Shown here one piece after another: positions 8,586 to 17,465 of a stretch of 64,000 bases of DNA. Source of the DNA: Paracoccaceae bacterium (lineage in GTDB: Bacteria; Pseudomonadota; Alphaproteobacteria; Rhodobacterales; Rhodobacteraceae); NCBI GenBank assembly GCA_014872815.1, contig WKFK01000011.1:341929-405928 (forward strand), written 5' to 3'. The position numbers were made by a program, and so were the translations under genes. Below the pieces are notes generated by a model. The model was not told the origin of the DNA. It made no database searches and saw only the letters and a program-made list of their open reading frames with translations. Within the stretch, counting starts at the first letter, position 1; each line of letters opens with the position of its first letter.

Positions 8586-8687
8586 GTGTTCTCTATGCCC
8601 TGCTCTATCTCAGCCCCCACGGCGTCTTTTCAGGCCTTCTGCTCTTGATCGCCAGTCTGCAAGGCGAACCGAAGACCTGTCAACGCT

Positions 8688-9899
8688 TTAGGCCGCCGCC
8701 ATACGCTCTCCTCGCGTACGCAGCAGGATCATGCCCATTATCGCAACATTCAGCGCGTTCCAGGCAATGCCATTCACAAAGGCCAATTCGTAGCTGCCGC
8801 TGACGTCGTAAATCCAACCCGACATCCAACCGCCCAGCGCCATGCCCAGAATGGTCGCCATCATCACAAAGCCGACCCGGCTTCCGGCCTCTTTGGCGGG
8901 CATATACTCCCTCACCACCAAAGCATAGGCCGGCACAATGCCACCTTGCGCCAATCCAAAGGCCAGGCTGACCAGATAGAGCGGCACCAGCCCGTCAAAC
9001 GGCAGAAACAGGAACAGCGCCCCCATCTGCAACACCGATCCAATCAACAACGTCAGGACGCCGCCCAGCTTGTCGGCCACCAGCCCACTGATCAAACGGC
9101 TGACCACGCCGCCCATCAACATCAGGGCCAGCATCTCTGCCCCCACAGCCGCGCCATAGCCAAGATCGACACAGAAACTCACAATGTGAACCTGCGGCAT
9201 ACTCATGGCCACACAACAGCCAATCCCCGCCAGCCCTAAAATCCACATCAATGGTGCAGGTTTAAACGGCGCCCCCGCCTGCCGCGCCTGCGCCGCGCTG
9301 TCCTGTGCCGCCAAAGCCTCCAGCGGCACTTTGGGGCGGAGCAGGAAGGCCAGCGGAACCACCGCCGCCACGGTCATCACCGCCAGCACCACAAACACCG
9401 CGCGCCAGCCATACGTGCTCAGTACACCGCTTAGCAAAACGGGCCAAATCGCCCCAGACAGGTAATTACCACTCGCGGCAATCGCCACCGCAATCCCGCG
9501 CCGTTTCTGAAACCACAGCGACACATCCGCAATCAGCGGGCCAAAGCCCACCGCCGTGCCAAAGCCCAAAAACAGATGCACAAACGACAGCATCAACACC
9601 GAGCCACTTAGCGCCGCCGCGCCATAGCTCACCGCACTGAGCACTGCCGCACCAATCAACGCCTTGGTCACGCCCCAACGGTCCACCGCTTGACCAATGA
9701 CAAAATTGCCAAGCGCAAAGCCCACCATCGTCAGCACATAGGGCAGCGAAGCATCCGCCCGATCGACGCCAAATTCCGCCTGCACTGCAGGCATCACCAC
9801 GATCACCGCCCACATGCCGACATTGGCAAACACGCCAATCACAAGGGTGATGGCGAGGCGGATCCAACTATAGCGGCTATCGAGAACAGGATGTGTCAT
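8688..9899 (-). CDS. MFS transporter
   Basis: A 403-residue major facilitator with twelve predicted membrane segments. The loop 2-3 signature appears as GQAVDRWGVTKALIG, and loop 8-9 as GLVADKLGGVLTLLIG. The N-terminus (IGVFANVGMWAVIVVMPAVQ) and overall layout resemble the monocarboxylate/oxalate-formate branch of the superfamily. The substrate cannot be assigned from sequence. It is monocistronic by spacing. Confidence 0.82.
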   Translation of the reverse strand: MTHPVLDSRYSWIRLAITLVIGVFANVGMWAVIVVMPAVQAEFGVDRADASLPYVLTMVGFALGNFVIGQAVDRWGVTKALIGAAVLSAVSYGAAALSGSVLMLSFVHLFLGFGTAVGFGPLIADVSLWFQKRRGIAVAIAASGNYLSGAIWPVLLSGVLSTYGWRAVFVVLAVMTVAAVVPLAFLLRPKVPLEALAAQDSAAQARQAGAPFKPAPLMWILGLAGIGCCVAMSMPQVHIVSFCVDLGYGAAVGAEMLALMLMGGVVSRLISGLVADKLGGVLTLLIGSVLQMGALFLFLPFDGLVPLYLVSLAFGLAQGGIVPAYALVVREYMPAKEAGSRVGFVMMATILGMALGGWMSGWIYDVSGSYELAFVNGIAWNALNVAIMGMILLRTRGERMAAA

Positions 9900-9969
9900 G
9901 GCGCCACGCTAGGGGCGCCAAACGCCCCTGTATAGAGCCAGTTCCCCGCCCGGCCAGCGCCAGCCACCG

Positions 9970-10389
9970 CTACACGTCGACTTGCTGGTGCACCTCAATC
10001 ACGTTGCCTTCGGGGTCTTGAAAAAACACCTGATGCCACTCTTTGGCAAAAGCTGTGCCGTAGTCCGAATAGGGCACGCCATTTTCCTCCAGCACCTTCA
10101 GAAACGCCGCCAGATCATCGGTGCGAAAAGCGATGTGCCCACGATCAACCGGATTGATCACCTGCCCGTTCACAAAAGCCACATCCAGCCGCCGCTCCGC
10201 CAGATGCATCTGCATGTCCCCATCTGTGGCAAAGCGGATTTGCCCGTCATAACCGCTATCTTCATCGGCCTCTGTGCGCGGGAACTCTTCTTGCGCAATA
10301 TCATCCAGCCCCAACACCTTGGTGTAGAAATCATGCAACCGATCCACATCTTTGGAGACAAAATTGATGTGGTGAAATTCGAGTTTCAT
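9970..10389 (-). CDS. VOC-family (glyoxalase/dioxygenase fold) protein
   Basis: A 139-residue vicinal-oxygen-chelate protein with paired beta-alpha-beta-beta-beta modules. The first begins KLEFHHINFVSKDVDRLHDF, the second near DRGHIAFRTDDLAAF and ends FFQDPEGNVIEVHQ. The His of HHINF, the His of GHIAF and the Glu of NVIEVH are the usual metal ligand positions. I used ATG 10389 because GGAG lies 7 bases upstream and the family begins there. The substrate is unknown. Confidence 0.82.
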   Translation of the reverse strand: MKLEFHHINFVSKDVDRLHDFYTKVLGLDDIAQEEFPRTEADEDSGYDGQIRFATDGDMQMHLAERRLDVAFVNGQVINPVDRGHIAFRTDDLAAFLKVLEENGVPYSDYGTAFAKEWHQVFFQDPEGNVIEVHQQVDV

Positions 10390-10521
10390 GAGCTTCTCCG
10401 GAAAACTGGGATTTATCGCAGGCCATTCAGTCAACATCAGACCCGAAGTGCAAGCGCAAACCTCAAGGGGGCGACTGCAACGGTGGGTTGATCCCCACAC
10501 ATATCCGCATAAGCTCGGCGC

Positions 10522-11154
10522 ATGACCAATATCCTTGCGCCTTTCGATCACGCCTTCCCTTGCACCGAATTCCCGCATGCCCTGTTTTATGAATGGGAAC
10601 ACACCTTGCGGTTCGAATTGGGCGGAGAAGACGTCCCAACGGCCCGCCCCCTCAAGCGCTTCAACCAAGCGCTACACCGGGCCAGCGCCGTCGCAGAGGC
10701 CCTGTTCAAGGACACTGATACGCTGTGGCTGCTCACCTCATTTTACGGCACAAAACGCCGCACCAAGAAGCACCTCAAACCTCTCAAACACTGCGGACTC
10801 CCATGGAAAACCTGCACCCATTTGGGGGGCGTCGCGCAAAATGATCCAGATTTCATCGCGGACTGTGGCAGCGACCAATATCGGTTTTGGGACGCCATCC
10901 AACTGACGGAAAGAAGCCAGCTACACGAAGTGCTCTGGCTGGTGTTGGGGGCCGAACTCGGCATCCGCCCCAATCTGCGCACGGACGCGTATTTTGTAGA
11001 TTTCAAACAAAATCTGGTCCTGCACCCTTACGATGACCGCGGCATGGATGTGGCCGCCGTGAGCAAGGAAACATTGCGTCCACTCTATCAAAGCTTTGAA
11101 GCATGGATTTTGGAATGGAACCGCCCGGAAATCCAAGCCTACTTTGGCGCCTAA
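10522..11154 (+). CDS. DUF3885-like protein
   Basis: A 210-residue soluble protein. The pattern LRFELGGE near residue 30, an R-x-x-x-A helix with LF-x-D-T-D, and the C-terminal LHPYDDRGMDV match what I know of DUF3885, a domain of unknown role. ATG 10522 is the first start in the frame after the divergent VOC gene. No partner or regulator is evident. Confidence 0.6.
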   Translation: MTNILAPFDHAFPCTEFPHALFYEWEHTLRFELGGEDVPTARPLKRFNQALHRASAVAEALFKDTDTLWLLTSFYGTKRRTKKHLKPLKHCGLPWKTCTHLGGVAQNDPDFIADCGSDQYRFWDAIQLTERSQLHEVLWLVLGAELGIRPNLRTDAYFVDFKQNLVLHPYDDRGMDVAAVSKETLRPLYQSFEAWILEWNRPEIQAYFGA

Positions 11155-11174
11155 ACACCTTGGGAACGGGCTTT

Positions 11175-11657
11175 CTAGCTTTCAGCAACCCGCACCACCT
11201 GCTCGCGAAACGGCGGCTCGCCAAAGCTGCGAAACGCGCCGCCCTCAGAGTTAAACGCCCACCGCGCCACCAACAGCTGATATTCTTTGGCGTATAGGCT
11301 CGGCTCTTGCTCATCCTCAACCACACGCGTGCGCCAGGACCCCTGCACGCGGGTTGGCACGTAAACATCCTTGCGCTCAGGTGCTTTGAACCCTTTGGGC
11401 AGGCGATAGTTTGCGCTCTCCCACTTACGTTTCAAAAGCGTGACCAATTCCGCCGCGTCACGCTTGCGACGCCCCGCGAAAATCACATCGATCTCGACAC
11501 CGTTCTCGACCAAGCCTTTGATGATCACGTCCTGGCGGGAGTTTTTGCCAAACTTTGGGATCAACTTGACAACCAGCTCTGTAGGCGGTTTCGCAAACAA
11601 CCCGCTATCCTCGTAGGCTGGGGTGATCTTGGCTGGATTTTCGATACGTTTCTTCAC
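11175..11657 (-). CDS. hypothetical protein
   Basis: A 160-residue basic protein of unknown function. I prefer GTG 11657 (VKKRIENPAKITPAYEDSG), which follows an AGGA; an upstream in-frame ATG at 11762 would add 35 residues of low-complexity sequence. The chain has a central block KLIPKFGKNSRQDVIIKGL then EIDVIFAGRRKRDAAELVTL and ends FREQVVRVAES. No transmembrane segment or motif is recognised. It is convergent with the DUF3885 gene. Confidence 0.5.
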   Translation of the reverse strand: MKKRIENPAKITPAYEDSGLFAKPPTELVVKLIPKFGKNSRQDVIIKGLVENGVEIDVIFAGRRKRDAAELVTLLKRKWESANYRLPKGFKAPERKDVYVPTRVQGSWRTRVVEDEQEPSLYAKEYQLLVARWAFNSEGGAFRSFGEPPFREQVVRVAES

Positions 11658-11816
11658 AGTCCTGTTCCGCTGCTGTCCGGGGTCTACGCCCCGATCTTGC
11701 TGCGGCCCATAGTCTGCGAAACGCCTTAACAATGTGTTGGCAGCAGATGCAGAGTGACGCACTTCAAAGTGCGCCCCTGCACAAATCTCTCTCCGTCTCT
11801 CTCCAAATCGCCACCG

Positions 11817-11853
11817 TCGCGAAACAGACGCAATACCGACGTGATACCGACGT
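11817..11853. repeat. dispersed intergenic element with tandem ATACCGACGT
   Basis: Two copies of ATACCGACGT with an 11-base period (11833-11842 and 11844-11853) are preceded by TCGCGAAACAGACGCA. The same arrangement, including the flank, is found at 59080-59117. It lies 14 bases past the stop of the PLP-enzyme gene, in an untranslated gap. Confidence 0.7.
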
Positions 11854-11867
11854 AGAAATCCGGACCG

Positions 11868-13013
11868 TTACTGCCCCAAAGCCTGCCCCAAATCCGCGAT
11901 CAAATCGTCGGCATTCTCAGTCCCCACGGAAATACGCAACAGCGTTTCCGGAATACCCGTGTGCGGCTCGATGGTGTGGCGATGCTCCACAAGGCTTTCG
12001 ACCCCGCCAAGCGATGTCGCCCGATGGAAAAGTTTCATCTTTCCAGCCACTTGCAGCGCCGTTTCTTTGTCCCCCTTCACAAGAAAGGACATCAAGAACC
12101 CCGCCCCGCCTGGCATCTGCGCCTTGGCCAACTCATGCTGCGGATGGCTCATCAAACCGGGGAAAAGCACACTGTCCACCTTCGGGTGGTCTTCCAGAAA
12201 ACGTGCTATTTTCATGGCGTTATCCACCATGCGCTCCACCCGCAACGCCATCGTGCGCATCCCACGCAACAGCAGCCACGCCTCAAACGGTCCCATCACC
12301 GCCCCGGCACTGGCACGGTCCACTTCGATCTCTTCCCAGACCGGTGTGACCGCCTTGCAAACCAACACGCCCCCCAACACATCGGAGTGCCCGTTGATCA
12401 CTTTTGTGGTGGAGTGCATCACAATATCTGCACCTAGTTTCAACGGGTTGGTCAGGATCGGCGAAGCTGCCGTGCTGTCCACCGCCAAGAGCGCGCCACA
12501 GCTCTCCGCCGCCTGTTTCGCGGCCGCCACATCAGTGACTTTCAGCCACGGGTTAGACGGCGTCTCCACCCAAACCACATTGGCTGGCCCCTTTGCGCAT
12601 ACCGCAGCCAATGCCGCTGTGTCGCTGGCATCCACCTCATCGATAACAATCTGACGACGCTCACAAAATTCCCGGATCCACTTCGTGGTGTTCCAATAAA
12701 TGCCACTCTGCACAATCACCCGCCCACCGGTCGGTACCGTGCGGAAAAGCGCGGCAATCGCCGCCATGCCAGACGGGAACAATAACGCCGCCGCGCCGCC
12801 TTCCAACTGAGCCAGAACCGCTTCGGCCTGCCGCGCCACATCATTGTGCGGGCGTGCATAAATGTTGTTTTCGTTCAGAGGGTTGTAGTTTTCATCCCGC
12901 GCAAAAGTGGTCGCTGGTTGGATGGGCGGTACAACGCCCCCGCTTTGCTGATCAATCGCCCCGCCAGCCTGTGCCAACACGGTTTCCGGCAGCATGTCTT
13001 TGAAATCCATCAT
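11868..13013 (-). CDS. trans-sulfuration PLP enzyme (cystathionine gamma-synthase/beta-lyase family)
   Basis: A fold-type I PLP enzyme of the Cys/Met metabolism family acting on sulfur amino-acid intermediates such as cystathionine. The PLP lysine is in STTKVINGHSDVLGG near residue 205. Other signatures are YARPHNDVARQAE and PSGMAAIAA (phosphate cup) near residues 47-80, ETPSNPW and AVDSTAASP. The product from ATG 13013 is 381 residues, the normal length. Another in-frame ATG follows at 13010. Whether it is a synthase, lyase or O-acetylhomoserine enzyme is not decidable by eye. Confidence 0.88.
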   Translation of the reverse strand: MMDFKDMLPETVLAQAGGAIDQQSGGVVPPIQPATTFARDENYNPLNENNIYARPHNDVARQAEAVLAQLEGGAAALLFPSGMAAIAALFRTVPTGGRVIVQSGIYWNTTKWIREFCERRQIVIDEVDASDTAALAAVCAKGPANVVWVETPSNPWLKVTDVAAAKQAAESCGALLAVDSTAASPILTNPLKLGADIVMHSTTKVINGHSDVLGGVLVCKAVTPVWEEIEVDRASAGAVMGPFEAWLLLRGMRTMALRVERMVDNAMKIARFLEDHPKVDSVLFPGLMSHPQHELAKAQMPGGAGFLMSFLVKGDKETALQVAGKMKLFHRATSLGGVESLVEHRHTIEPHTGIPETLLRISVGTENADDLIADLGQALGQ

Positions 13014-13096
13014 CTTCCCCTTCGCGTCTTTGCGCGCACAAAACCGCAGCCTCAGCAAACTTGCAACCCCAGCGCACGCCCGTGTAGGAGGTCTTC

Positions 13097-13645
13097 ATGA
13101 CCCGCGTGATACTCTTCAACAAACCCTTCGATGTGCTGTCGCAATTCACCGACAAAGGCCTTGAGAGCAGCAAACGCCGCACTCTGTCGGACTTCATCGA
13201 CGTGCCAAAAGTCTATCCCGCAGGCCGTCTGGACCGCGACAGCGAGGGGTTGATGGTTTTGACGGACGACGGGAAATTGCAAGCGCGCATTGCTGATCCG
13301 CGCCACAAGATGGCAAAAACCTATTGGGTGCAGGTTGAAGGCGCACCGGATGACACCACGCTTGCGGCGCTGCGCAAAGGGGTAAAGTTGAAAGACGGCC
13401 TCACCAAACCCGCAAAGGCGCAAATCATAGACGAACCGGAAAATCTCTGGCCGCGCACCCCACCAATCCGCGTGCGAAAATCCATACCTGACACCTGGAT
13501 TTCCCTCACCATTCGCGAGGGCCGAAACCGCCAGGTCCGCCGCATGACCGCCGCTGTGGGCCATCCAACTCTGCGCCTTATTCGGGCACAAATCGGCGAA
13601 TGGCGGCTGGACGGGTTGGAAAGTGGCACCTGGCGCGACGCATAG
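13097..13645 (+). CDS. rluE: RsuA/RluE-family 23S rRNA pseudouridine synthase
   Basis: A short (182-residue) pseudouridine synthase without an S4 domain, like RluE, which modifies U2457 of 23S rRNA. The catalytic Asp is in [17 protein letters not shown] near residue 44. The family motifs [15 protein letters not shown] at the start, KTYWVQVEG, and [24 protein letters not shown] near the end are all present. AGGAGG precedes ATG 13097. It is divergent from the PLP-enzyme gene. Confidence 0.9.
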   Translation: MTRVILFNKPFDVLSQFTDKGLESSKRRTLSDFIDVPKVYPAGRLDRDSEGLMVLTDDGKLQARIADPRHKMAKTYWVQVEGAPDDTTLAALRKGVKLKDGLTKPAKAQIIDEPENLWPRTPPIRVRKSIPDTWISLTIREGRNRQVRRMTAAVGHPTLRLIRAQIGEWRLDGLESGTWRDA

Positions 13646-13748
13646 AGACGCAATCACTTTTCCTGTGGATAATCACAACATATAGTAGACAGCAACAAAC
13701 CCGCGCCGTAAGAGCCGCGGCACTGAAACATGAGCAGGGAAAACGGGC

Positions 13749-14558
13749 ATGGCACATATTATTGCGGTCGGAAACGAGAAGGGCGGCGCAGGCAAATCCA
13801 CCCTGTCGATGCACATCGCGACTGCGCTTGCCCGTATGGGCCACAAGGTTGGCGGCATCGACCTTGACCTGCGTCAGAAAAGCTTTGGCAGCTACATCGC
13901 CAATCGCCGGAAGTTCATGCAGAAAAACGGTCTGGATCTGCCCAGCCCGGACTACCACGACTTGCCCGAAGTGGACGAGAGCGCGTTGCAACCGGGCGAA
14001 AATATCTATGACCATCGCCTGTCTGCCGCCGTTTCGATGCTGGAGCCAAACAACGATTTCATTCTGATCGACTGCCCTGGCTCGCACACCCGCCTGAGCC
14101 AGGTCGCACACTCACTGGCCGACACGCTGGTCACACCGCTAAACGACAGTTTTGTGGACTTTGACCTGCTCGCGAAAATCGACTCCGACGGCGAAAAGAT
14201 CCTTGGCCCATCGGTCTATTCCGAAATGGTCTGGAATGCTCGCCAACTGCGCGCCCAGGCGGGGTTGAAGCCCATCGACTGGATTGTCATGCGCAACCGG
14301 ATGGGGGCGCAACAGATGGTCAACAAAGAGAAAATGGGCAAAGCTCTTGATCGTTTGGCCAAGCGCATCGGCTTCCGCGTGGCCCCGGGTTTCAACGAAC
14401 GCGTTGTGTTCCGGGAGCTCTTTCCGCGCGGCCTCACTCTGCTGGATCTTCGCGACACCGGCGTGAAGCAACTCAACATCTCCAACGTGGCCGCCCGTCA
14501 GGAACTGCGTGAGTTGATCAAAGCACTGAACCTCCCCGGCGTGACCGTAGATTTCTAA
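13749..14558 (+). CDS. mipZ: MipZ-type ParA-like ATPase, division site positioning
   Basis: A 269-residue P-loop ATPase with the deviant Walker A KGGAGKST near residues 11-18 and a switch region DLDLRQKSFGSYIANR near 37-52. MipZ of Caulobacter and relatives forms a bipolar gradient by interacting with ParB and inhibits FtsZ away from midcell. The match of the N-terminus (HIIAVGNEKGGAGKSTLSMH) and the LIDCPGSHTRLS segment is strong. There is no parB next to it, as expected for MipZ rather than ParA. Confidence 0.9.
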   Translation: MAHIIAVGNEKGGAGKSTLSMHIATALARMGHKVGGIDLDLRQKSFGSYIANRRKFMQKNGLDLPSPDYHDLPEVDESALQPGENIYDHRLSAAVSMLEPNNDFILIDCPGSHTRLSQVAHSLADTLVTPLNDSFVDFDLLAKIDSDGEKILGPSVYSEMVWNARQLRAQAGLKPIDWIVMRNRMGAQQMVNKEKMGKALDRLAKRIGFRVAPGFNERVVFRELFPRGLTLLDLRDTGVKQLNISNVAARQELRELIKALNLPGVTVDF

Positions 14559-14604
14559 GACAACCACGGCCGAGAGGGCGAGGACTCGTCGCGCCCCTAA
14601 AGCG

Positions 14605-15042
14605 TCAGGGGCGCTTTGCCAGCTTACGGAGCATGGCTTTTAGGGCCTGCACCTCCGCGTCATCCAGCTGTGCCGCAAGACCTACCTCATAGTCCTGTGC
14701 CACGTCGCGCAGGTCGCGGTAGACTTTGTCCCCCGCCGGCGTGAGTTCCAGCCACTCCACACGCCGGTCTTCCTCACTGCGCGCCCGCTTGACCAAACGC
14801 CGATCGGCCAACCGCTGAACGGCACGGCTGATCTTGGTCTTGTGCACCTTGCCTTTGGCCCCAATTTCCGTCGCGGTCAGCCGCCCAAAAATCCCAAGGT
14901 GAAACAGCACCCGCCATTCGCTGCGCAACAGCCCGTAACGGTCTTTGTAGACCTTCTGAAATCCCAGACTGGCCTCTTCCGCTGCTTGATTAAGCAGGTA
15001 GGGCAAAAACGCCTGCAAATCGAAGTCTTCCGCTTTTGTCAT
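14605..15042 (-). CDS. MarR-family regulator divergent from hmgA
   Basis: A 145-residue MarR protein. The DNA-binding core is [20 protein letters not shown] then [20 protein letters not shown] (about residues 52-92), with the wing ending [12 protein letters not shown]. It is divergent from hmgA with 78 bases between the starts. A candidate operator in that gap suggests control of homogentisate degradation. The effector is probably a pathway intermediate, by analogy with other MarR regulators of aromatic catabolism. Confidence 0.85.
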   Translation of the reverse strand: MTKAEDFDLQAFLPYLLNQAAEEASLGFQKVYKDRYGLLRSEWRVLFHLGIFGRLTATEIGAKGKVHKTKISRAVQRLADRRLVKRARSEEDRRVEWLELTPAGDKVYRDLRDVAQDYEVGLAAQLDDAEVQALKAMLRKLAKRP

Positions 15043-15065
15043 TTTCTACGCGTCCTCCCGCTTGT

Positions 15066-15083
15066 TAGTTACAAAATCAACTA
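15066..15083. promoter_or_regulatory. candidate operator between marR and hmgA
   Basis: TAGTT (15066-15070) and AACTA (15079-15083) form an inverted repeat around an AT-rich centre. It sits 38-55 bases upstream of the hmgA ATG and 24 bases from the marR start. Half-sites resemble those near the other MarR genes of the window. Confidence 0.4.
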
Positions 15084-15120
15084 TTACCAACGCAACCAAA
15101 TTCGAGATCAGGAGCGCGAG

Positions 15121-16476
15121 ATGACCAAACACACTGTTCCGACCCGCATGCAGAAAGCCCCGTCTTTGGCTGGCCCGCATGAGGGCTACATGCCCGGCTT
15201 TGGCAACGACTATGAAACCGAAGCCCTGCCCGGCGCCCTGCCGCAAGGCATGAACAGCCCGCAGAAATGCAATTACGGCCTTTATGGCGAGCAGCTGTCC
15301 GGCACCGCCTTCACTGCCGAAAACGTCGAGCGCACCTGGTGTTACCGCCTGCGCCCGTCGGTCAAACACAACGGCCGTTACGAGAAAATCGACGTGCCGC
15401 ACTGGCAGTCCGCCCCGAATGCTGACCCAGACCTTGGCAGTCTCGGCCAATACCGTTGGGATCCGGTGCCACACACCGAGGAGGCGCTCACCTGGATCAC
15501 CGGCATGCGCACCATGACCACCGCGGGTGACGTGAACACTCAGGTCGGCATGGCCAGCCACATCTACCTCGTGAACACCTCGATGGAAGATGAATACTTC
15601 TTCTCCGCCGATTCCGAATTGCTGGTGGTGCCTCAGGAAGGTGTGCTGCGGTTCTCCACGGAACTGGGAATAATTGATCTGGAACCCAAAGAGATCGCTA
15701 TCCTGCCACGTGGTCTCGTATACCGCGTTTCGGTGCTCGAAGGCCCCGCACGTGGCTTTGTCTGTGAAAACTATGGACAGAAGTTTGAGTTGCCCGGTCG
15801 CGGTCCTATTGGCGCCAACTGTATGGCCAACCCGCGGGACTTCAAGGCGCCCGTAGCAGCCTACGAAGATCGTGAAGTGCCGTCTACAGTGACCGTGAAA
15901 TGGTGCGGCCAATTCCACCGCACCAACATTGATCAATCTCCGCTGGATGTGGTCGCATGGCATGGCAACTACGCACCGGTGAAATACGACCTGCGTACCT
16001 ATTGCCCGGTTGGCGCAATCCTGTTTGACCACCCGGATCCCTCGATCTTCACCGTGCTGACCGCGCCTTCCGGCGTGCCAGGCACTGCCAACATCGACTT
16101 TGTCCTGTTCCGTGAACGCTGGATGGTGGCAGAGGATACCTTCCGCCCGCCGTGGTATCACAAGAACATCATGTCCGAACTGATGGGCAACATCTACGGC
16201 CAGTATGATGCCAAACCGCAGGGCTTTGTCCCCGGCGGCATGAGCCTGCACAATATGATGATGCCACACGGCCCGGACAAAAACGCCTTTGAAGGCGCAT
16301 CCAACGCCAACCTTGGCCCGGACAAGCTCGACAACACCATGTCGTTTATGTTTGAGACCCGCTTTCCACAGCACATCACCAAATTTGCCGCCAACGAAGC
16401 CCCGGTGCAGGACGATTACATCGACTGCTGGGTGGACATCGAAAAGAAATTCGACGGCACCCCGGGCAAGAAGTAA
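15121..16476 (+). CDS. hmgA: homogentisate 1,2-dioxygenase
   Basis: Cleaves homogentisate to maleylacetoacetate with O2 and non-haem Fe(II). The 451-residue chain starts [10 protein letters not shown] with an AGGAG 8 bases upstream. The family core [19 protein letters not shown] is near residue 22. The Fe ligands are visible as His of WYHKNIMSE, Glu of SELMG and the second His of [11 protein letters not shown] (about residues 345-382). This is the entry enzyme of the central homogentisate route; maiA and fahA follow within 8 kb on the same strand. Confidence 0.97.
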   Translation: MTKHTVPTRMQKAPSLAGPHEGYMPGFGNDYETEALPGALPQGMNSPQKCNYGLYGEQLSGTAFTAENVERTWCYRLRPSVKHNGRYEKIDVPHWQSAPNADPDLGSLGQYRWDPVPHTEEALTWITGMRTMTTAGDVNTQVGMASHIYLVNTSMEDEYFFSADSELLVVPQEGVLRFSTELGIIDLEPKEIAILPRGLVYRVSVLEGPARGFVCENYGQKFELPGRGPIGANCMANPRDFKAPVAAYEDREVPSTVTVKWCGQFHRTNIDQSPLDVVAWHGNYAPVKYDLRTYCPVGAILFDHPDPSIFTVLTAPSGVPGTANIDFVLFRERWMVAEDTFRPPWYHKNIMSELMGNIYGQYDAKPQGFVPGGMSLHNMMMPHGPDKNAFEGASNANLGPDKLDNTMSFMFETRFPQHITKFAANEAPVQDDYIDCWVDIEKKFDGTPGKK

Positions 16477-16489
16477 GCTCTTGTGAGTT

Positions 16490-16552
16490 GGGGGCTTTGC
16501 CCCCGTCACAGCACACTGTGACTCCCCCAGGATATTTCTGGAATGAGAAAAG
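16490..16552. repeat. intergenic hairpin element, copy 1
   Basis: GGGGGCTTTGCCCCC (16490-16504) forms a hairpin. It is followed by a second one, GTCACAG-CACA-CTGTGAC (16505-16522), and by CCCCCAGGATATTTCTGGAA. The CCCCxGGATATTT core and the G-rich hairpin recur in inverse orientation at 38511-38558 and 59158-59190. It lies at the 3' end of hmgA and may also act as a terminator or mRNA stabiliser. Confidence 0.6.
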
Positions 16553-16586
16553 CTTGGGGGCGTCAGATGAAGTATCAGGAAGACCA

Positions 16587-17444
16587 ATGCGCGCGAACAA
16601 AGTCACCCTTCTGGGCACCAAAGGCGGCCCAGCCATCCGGCCCGGTACCCGTATGCCAACCTCCATTCTGGTGGAAATGGATGGGCAAACCATCCTTGTG
16701 GACGCGGGCCTTGGGGTCAGCCGTGGTCTCTGTGATGCGGGCGTTGCGCTAACCGATCTGGACGCGATCCTGATCACCCATCTGCACTCTGACCACTATC
16801 TGGAATTGGGCCCTCTGCTGCACACCGCCTGGACCGCCGGGCTGAACAAGCCCATCCCGATTTACGGCCCGGAAGGGCTGGACCACTATTGGGCGGGCTT
16901 CCTCAACGCCATGTCCTTTGACGTGGAGCTGCGCCTGCGCGACGAAGGCCGCCCGGCGTTGGAGCCTCTGGCGCAAGTTCATACTCTAGAGCCCGGTCAG
17001 ATGGACCTTGGCCCCTTGAAAGTCACCACCATCCGCAACGCACACCCGCCCATCACCGACAGCTATGCCCTGCGGTTTGATGGCGCGCAGCACAGTGTCG
17101 TGCTCTCCGGCGACACCGCACCCATTGCCGAAATGGTCGAGCTTGCCAAAGGCGCCGACCTACTGGTGCACGAGGCGATGCTATCCGCCGGCATTGACGC
17201 GCTGTGTGCCCGTGTGGGCAACGGCGACGACCGCTTGCGCATCCATCTGGAGCGCAGCCACACCCCTGCGGCTGAAGCCGGGCGCATCGCCACAGAGGCG
17301 GACGTCAAACAGCTTGCACTCAACCACCTCGTCCCCTGCGACGATCCAAACTTCACCGAGACCCACTGGCGGGAAGAAACCTCCCGCACCTGGTCCGGCC
17401 CTCTTTTCATCGGCACCGACGGAATGTCCCTTCCGCTCGACTGA
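16587..17444 (+). CDS. MBL-fold metallo-hydrolase
   Basis: A 285-residue metallo-beta-lactamase-fold hydrolase. The metal motif THLHSDHYLE (HxHxDH) is near residue 69, with a later VLSGDTAP and the C-terminal LNHLVPCDDP. The layout resembles the RNase Z/arylsulfatase-like branch. I start at ATG 16587, 6 bases after AGGA; longer in-frame starts run back into the hairpin element. Placement between hmgA and fahA suggests a role linked to the same pathway, but no step of the classic route needs it. Confidence 0.82.
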   Translation: MRANKVTLLGTKGGPAIRPGTRMPTSILVEMDGQTILVDAGLGVSRGLCDAGVALTDLDAILITHLHSDHYLELGPLLHTAWTAGLNKPIPIYGPEGLDHYWAGFLNAMSFDVELRLRDEGRPALEPLAQVHTLEPGQMDLGPLKVTTIRNAHPPITDSYALRFDGAQHSVVLSGDTAPIAEMVELAKGADLLVHEAMLSAGIDALCARVGNGDDRLRIHLERSHTPAAEAGRIATEADVKQLALNHLVPCDDPNFTETHWREETSRTWSGPLFIGTDGMSLPLD

Positions 17445-17465
17445 CCGCCTCAAAAGGAAACGCGC

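Noticed and set aside
11817..11853. CRISPR-like repeat
   Set aside because: Only two 10-base units exist, without spacers, so it is a short tandem element.
11732..12349. 205-residue + strand frame over the PLP-enzyme gene
   Set aside because: It is low-complexity (Pro, Ala, Arg) and lies on the non-coding strand of the PLP-enzyme gene.
16490..16552. rho-independent terminator of hmgA only
   Set aside because: The hairpins lack a T run and the sequence recurs elsewhere with a fixed tag, so it is better described as a repeat element.
15046..16587. 513-residue frame antisense to hmgA
   Set aside because: It mirrors hmgA, whose iron ligands are evident on the + strand.
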